DNA from: an uncultured Collinsella sp.
GTDB taxonomy: Bacteria; Actinomycetota; Coriobacteriia; Coriobacteriales; Coriobacteriaceae
Assembly (NCBI GenBank): GCA_937958315.1
Contig: CALFGH010000060.1
Span: 1 to 7,015 of the forward strand
Reading direction: 5' to 3'
Length of the DNA stretch: 7,015 nucleotides
A program made the translations under genes and the position numbers. Shown piece after piece: positions 5,739 through 7,015 of the stretch; the stretch's first letter is position 1; each line of letters opens with the position of its first letter. The notes beneath the pieces are model-generated. The model searched no databases. It was not told the DNA's origin and was given only the letters and a program-made list of their open reading frames with translations.

Positions 5739-7015
5739 CGATGAGGAGAAAGACCAGGTGCGCGCTGCGTCCGATCTGGTTGCCATCGTGCAGGAAACGG
5801 TTGAGCTCAAGCCCCGCGGCCATGAGTTTTGGGGTTGCTGCCCCTTCCATGGCGAAAAGACCCCGTCGTTTCACATTATCCCCGCCACGCAGGTGTGGCA
5901 TTGCTTTGGCTGTGGTGAGGGCGGCGACGTCTTCACCTATATCATGAAGCGCGAGAACCTGAGCTTTCCCGAGTCGATTCGCTACCTGGCCGACCGTGCC
6001 GGCATTGAGCTGCACGATACCGGCGCTTATCGCGAGCGCGGCACCAAGCGCGCCCGCATCTATGACCTGTGTGCCGAAACCGCCCAGTTCTATCACACCA
6101 TGCTTATGCGCGGTAAGGACAGCCGTCCGCGCGAGTACTTTGCCAGCCGCGGTATGGGTGGCGACGTCTGCCGCCGCTACTGCCTGGGCTTTGCGCCGGG
6201 TCGCAACATGCTGGTGTCGCATCTGTCGCAGGCGGGCTTTACCCCGCAGGAGATGATCGACGCCAACGTGGCCGTGGGCCGTGGGCGAGGGCAGCTTGCC
6301 GACCGTTTTTACGACCGCGTGATGTTTCCCATCTTTGACGAGCAGGGTCATAACATCGCCTTTGGCGGGCGCATTATGGGCGACGGCCAGCCGAAGTACC
6401 TCAACACCGCCGAGACGAGCGTGTTCCATAAAAAGCGAAACCTCTACGGCTTTAACTGGGCCAAGGAGTTTATCGTCGCGCAGGATACCGCCATTGTGGT
6501 GGAGGGATATACCGACTGCATCGCCTGCTGGGAGGCGGGGATTAAAAACGTCGTCGCCACGCTGGGCACGGCGCTGACGGAACATCATGTAAAGACGCTC
6601 ACCCGCTTTGCCAAGCGCATCGTGTATATGTTCGACGGCGACGCCGCCGGTCAAAAGGCCGCTCGCCGCGCGATTCAGTTTATCGAGCAGGATTCGATGG
6701 ACCTGCGCTGCGTGGTGCTTCCCGACGGCAACGACCCCATGGAGTTCATCACGGCGCATGGCGGCGAGGCACTGCAGGCACGTATCGACGCCGCCGAACC
6801 CCTCATGGACTTTGTGTACCGCTCACTGCAGGAGTCGAGCGACATTACCACGCCGGGCGGTCGTGCCAAAGCGCTTGAGGATGCGCTGACGCTCATCTAT
6901 CCGCTGCGCGATAGCTACATGATCGATACGTACTTTATCCAGATTGCCGACCTGCTTGGTTTGGACCTGGAGACCGTGCGCGCGAGCTCGGGCCGTGTGT
7001 TTCGCGATGTCGCCA
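5731..7015 (+). CDS. dnaG: DNA primase DnaG, 3'-truncated by the window edge
   Basis: DnaG synthesises the RNA primers for chromosomal replication and works with the replicative helicase DnaB. The frame is open from GTG 5731 to the right edge, giving 428 codons out of roughly 600 expected. The N-terminal CHC2 zinc domain is intact: C37-P-F-H40, then C58-x-x-C61, with the usual EKTPSF (42-47) between. The RNA polymerase core contains DRFYDRVMFPIFDEQG and GR-I, then QPKYLNTAETSVF. The TOPRIM domain has the catalytic E258 in VVEGYTD (256-262), D302-G-D304-AAG, and LPDGNDP (330-336) with D332 and D335. The helicase-binding C-terminal domain is only beginning or missing at the edge. The GTG start overlaps ribF by eight bases (GTGATTAG), has AGGGGG nine bases upstream, and places the zinc domain at the expected distance from the N-terminus. 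Linkage to ribF implies co-expression with the infB cluster. In many bacteria dnaG is followed by the main sigma factor gene; that cannot be seen here. Confidence 0.98.
   Translation, partial: MISDEEKDQVRAASDLVAIVQETVELKPRGHEFWGCCPFHGEKTPSFHIIPATQVWHCFGCGEGGDVFTYIMKRENLSFPESIRYLADRAGIELHDTGAYRERGTKRARIYDLCAETAQFYHTMLMRGKDSRPREYFASRGMGGDVCRRYCLGFAPGRNMLVSHLSQAGFTPQEMIDANVAVGRGRGQLADRFYDRVMFPIFDEQGHNIAFGGRIMGDGQPKYLNTAETSVFHKKRNLYGFNWAKEFIVAQDTAIVVEGYTDCIACWEAGIKNVVATLGTALTEHHVKTLTRFAKRIVYMFDGDAAGQKAARRAIQFIEQDSMDLRCVVLPDGNDPMEFITAHGGEALQARIDAAEPLMDFVYRSLQESSDITTPGGRAKALEDALTLIYPLRDSYMIDTYFIQIADLLGLDLETVRASSGRVFRDVA

Larger units (their letters stand above)
1..7015 (+). other. Probable single transcription unit infB-rbfA-nrnA-truB-ribF-dnaG
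   Basis: Six co-directional genes have junctions of +11, -8, +15, -4 and -8 bases. None of the short spacers can hold a terminator hairpin with a U-tract, and I saw no convincing promoter upstream of any gene. Co-transcription is inferred from spacing. The 5' end of the unit (probably nusA or further upstream) and its 3' end are outside the window. Internal promoters inside coding sequence cannot be excluded by eye. Confidence 0.75.

Noticed and set aside
5662..6759. Minus-strand open frame of 365 codons opposite dnaG
   Set aside because: It is again the antisense register of a real gene, dnaG, whose zinc and TOPRIM motifs are complete on the plus strand.

Overview
The window is a compact, GC-rich, single-strand gene cluster. 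All six genes lie on the + strand, the longest gap between genes is 15 bases, and three of the five junctions overlap. The order is infB (5' end outside the window) - rbfA - DHH/DHHA1 phosphoesterase (NrnA type) - truB - ribF - dnaG (3' end outside the window). The first five are the familiar bacterial nusA/infB translation cluster. The strong preference for G/C in third codon positions, the AGGAGG-like ribosome binding sites and the style of the proteins suggest a high-GC Gram-positive. My best guess is an actinobacterium of the Coriobacteriia (Collinsella-like). That is inference from composition and family style, not a database match.

Layout: 1-2328 encodes the last 775 residues of initiation factor IF2: a charged disordered linker, an IF2_N helical module, the G domain and the C-terminal barrels. 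Bases 2340-2750 encode the 30S maturation factor RbfA. Bases 2743-3786 encode a nanoRNase/pAp phosphatase-like DHH protein. Bases 3802-4734 encode tRNA pseudouridine-55 synthase TruB, and 4731-5738 encode the bifunctional riboflavin kinase/FAD synthetase RibF. From 5731 to the right edge runs an open frame for the first 428 residues of DNA primase DnaG. No gene-free stretch exceeds 15 bases. I see no promoter, terminator, RNA gene, mobile element or CRISPR array.

Working together: infB, rbfA and truB serve translation initiation, 30S assembly and tRNA modification. NrnA clears short RNAs and pAp, RibF makes FMN and FAD, and DnaG primes DNA replication. The start/stop overlaps ATGAGTAA, ATGA and GTGATTAG imply one polycistronic message with translational coupling.

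I found no undescribed system here; this is core housekeeping DNA. The points most worth checking are: loss in IF2 of cysteines and basic residues normally found in the fMet-tRNA-binding C2 domain; an alanine in place of the usual histidine in the IF2 GGITQ-H-IGA motif; several departures from consensus in RibF; and the direct attachment of dnaG to the infB cluster, with no rpsO in the place where it is often found.
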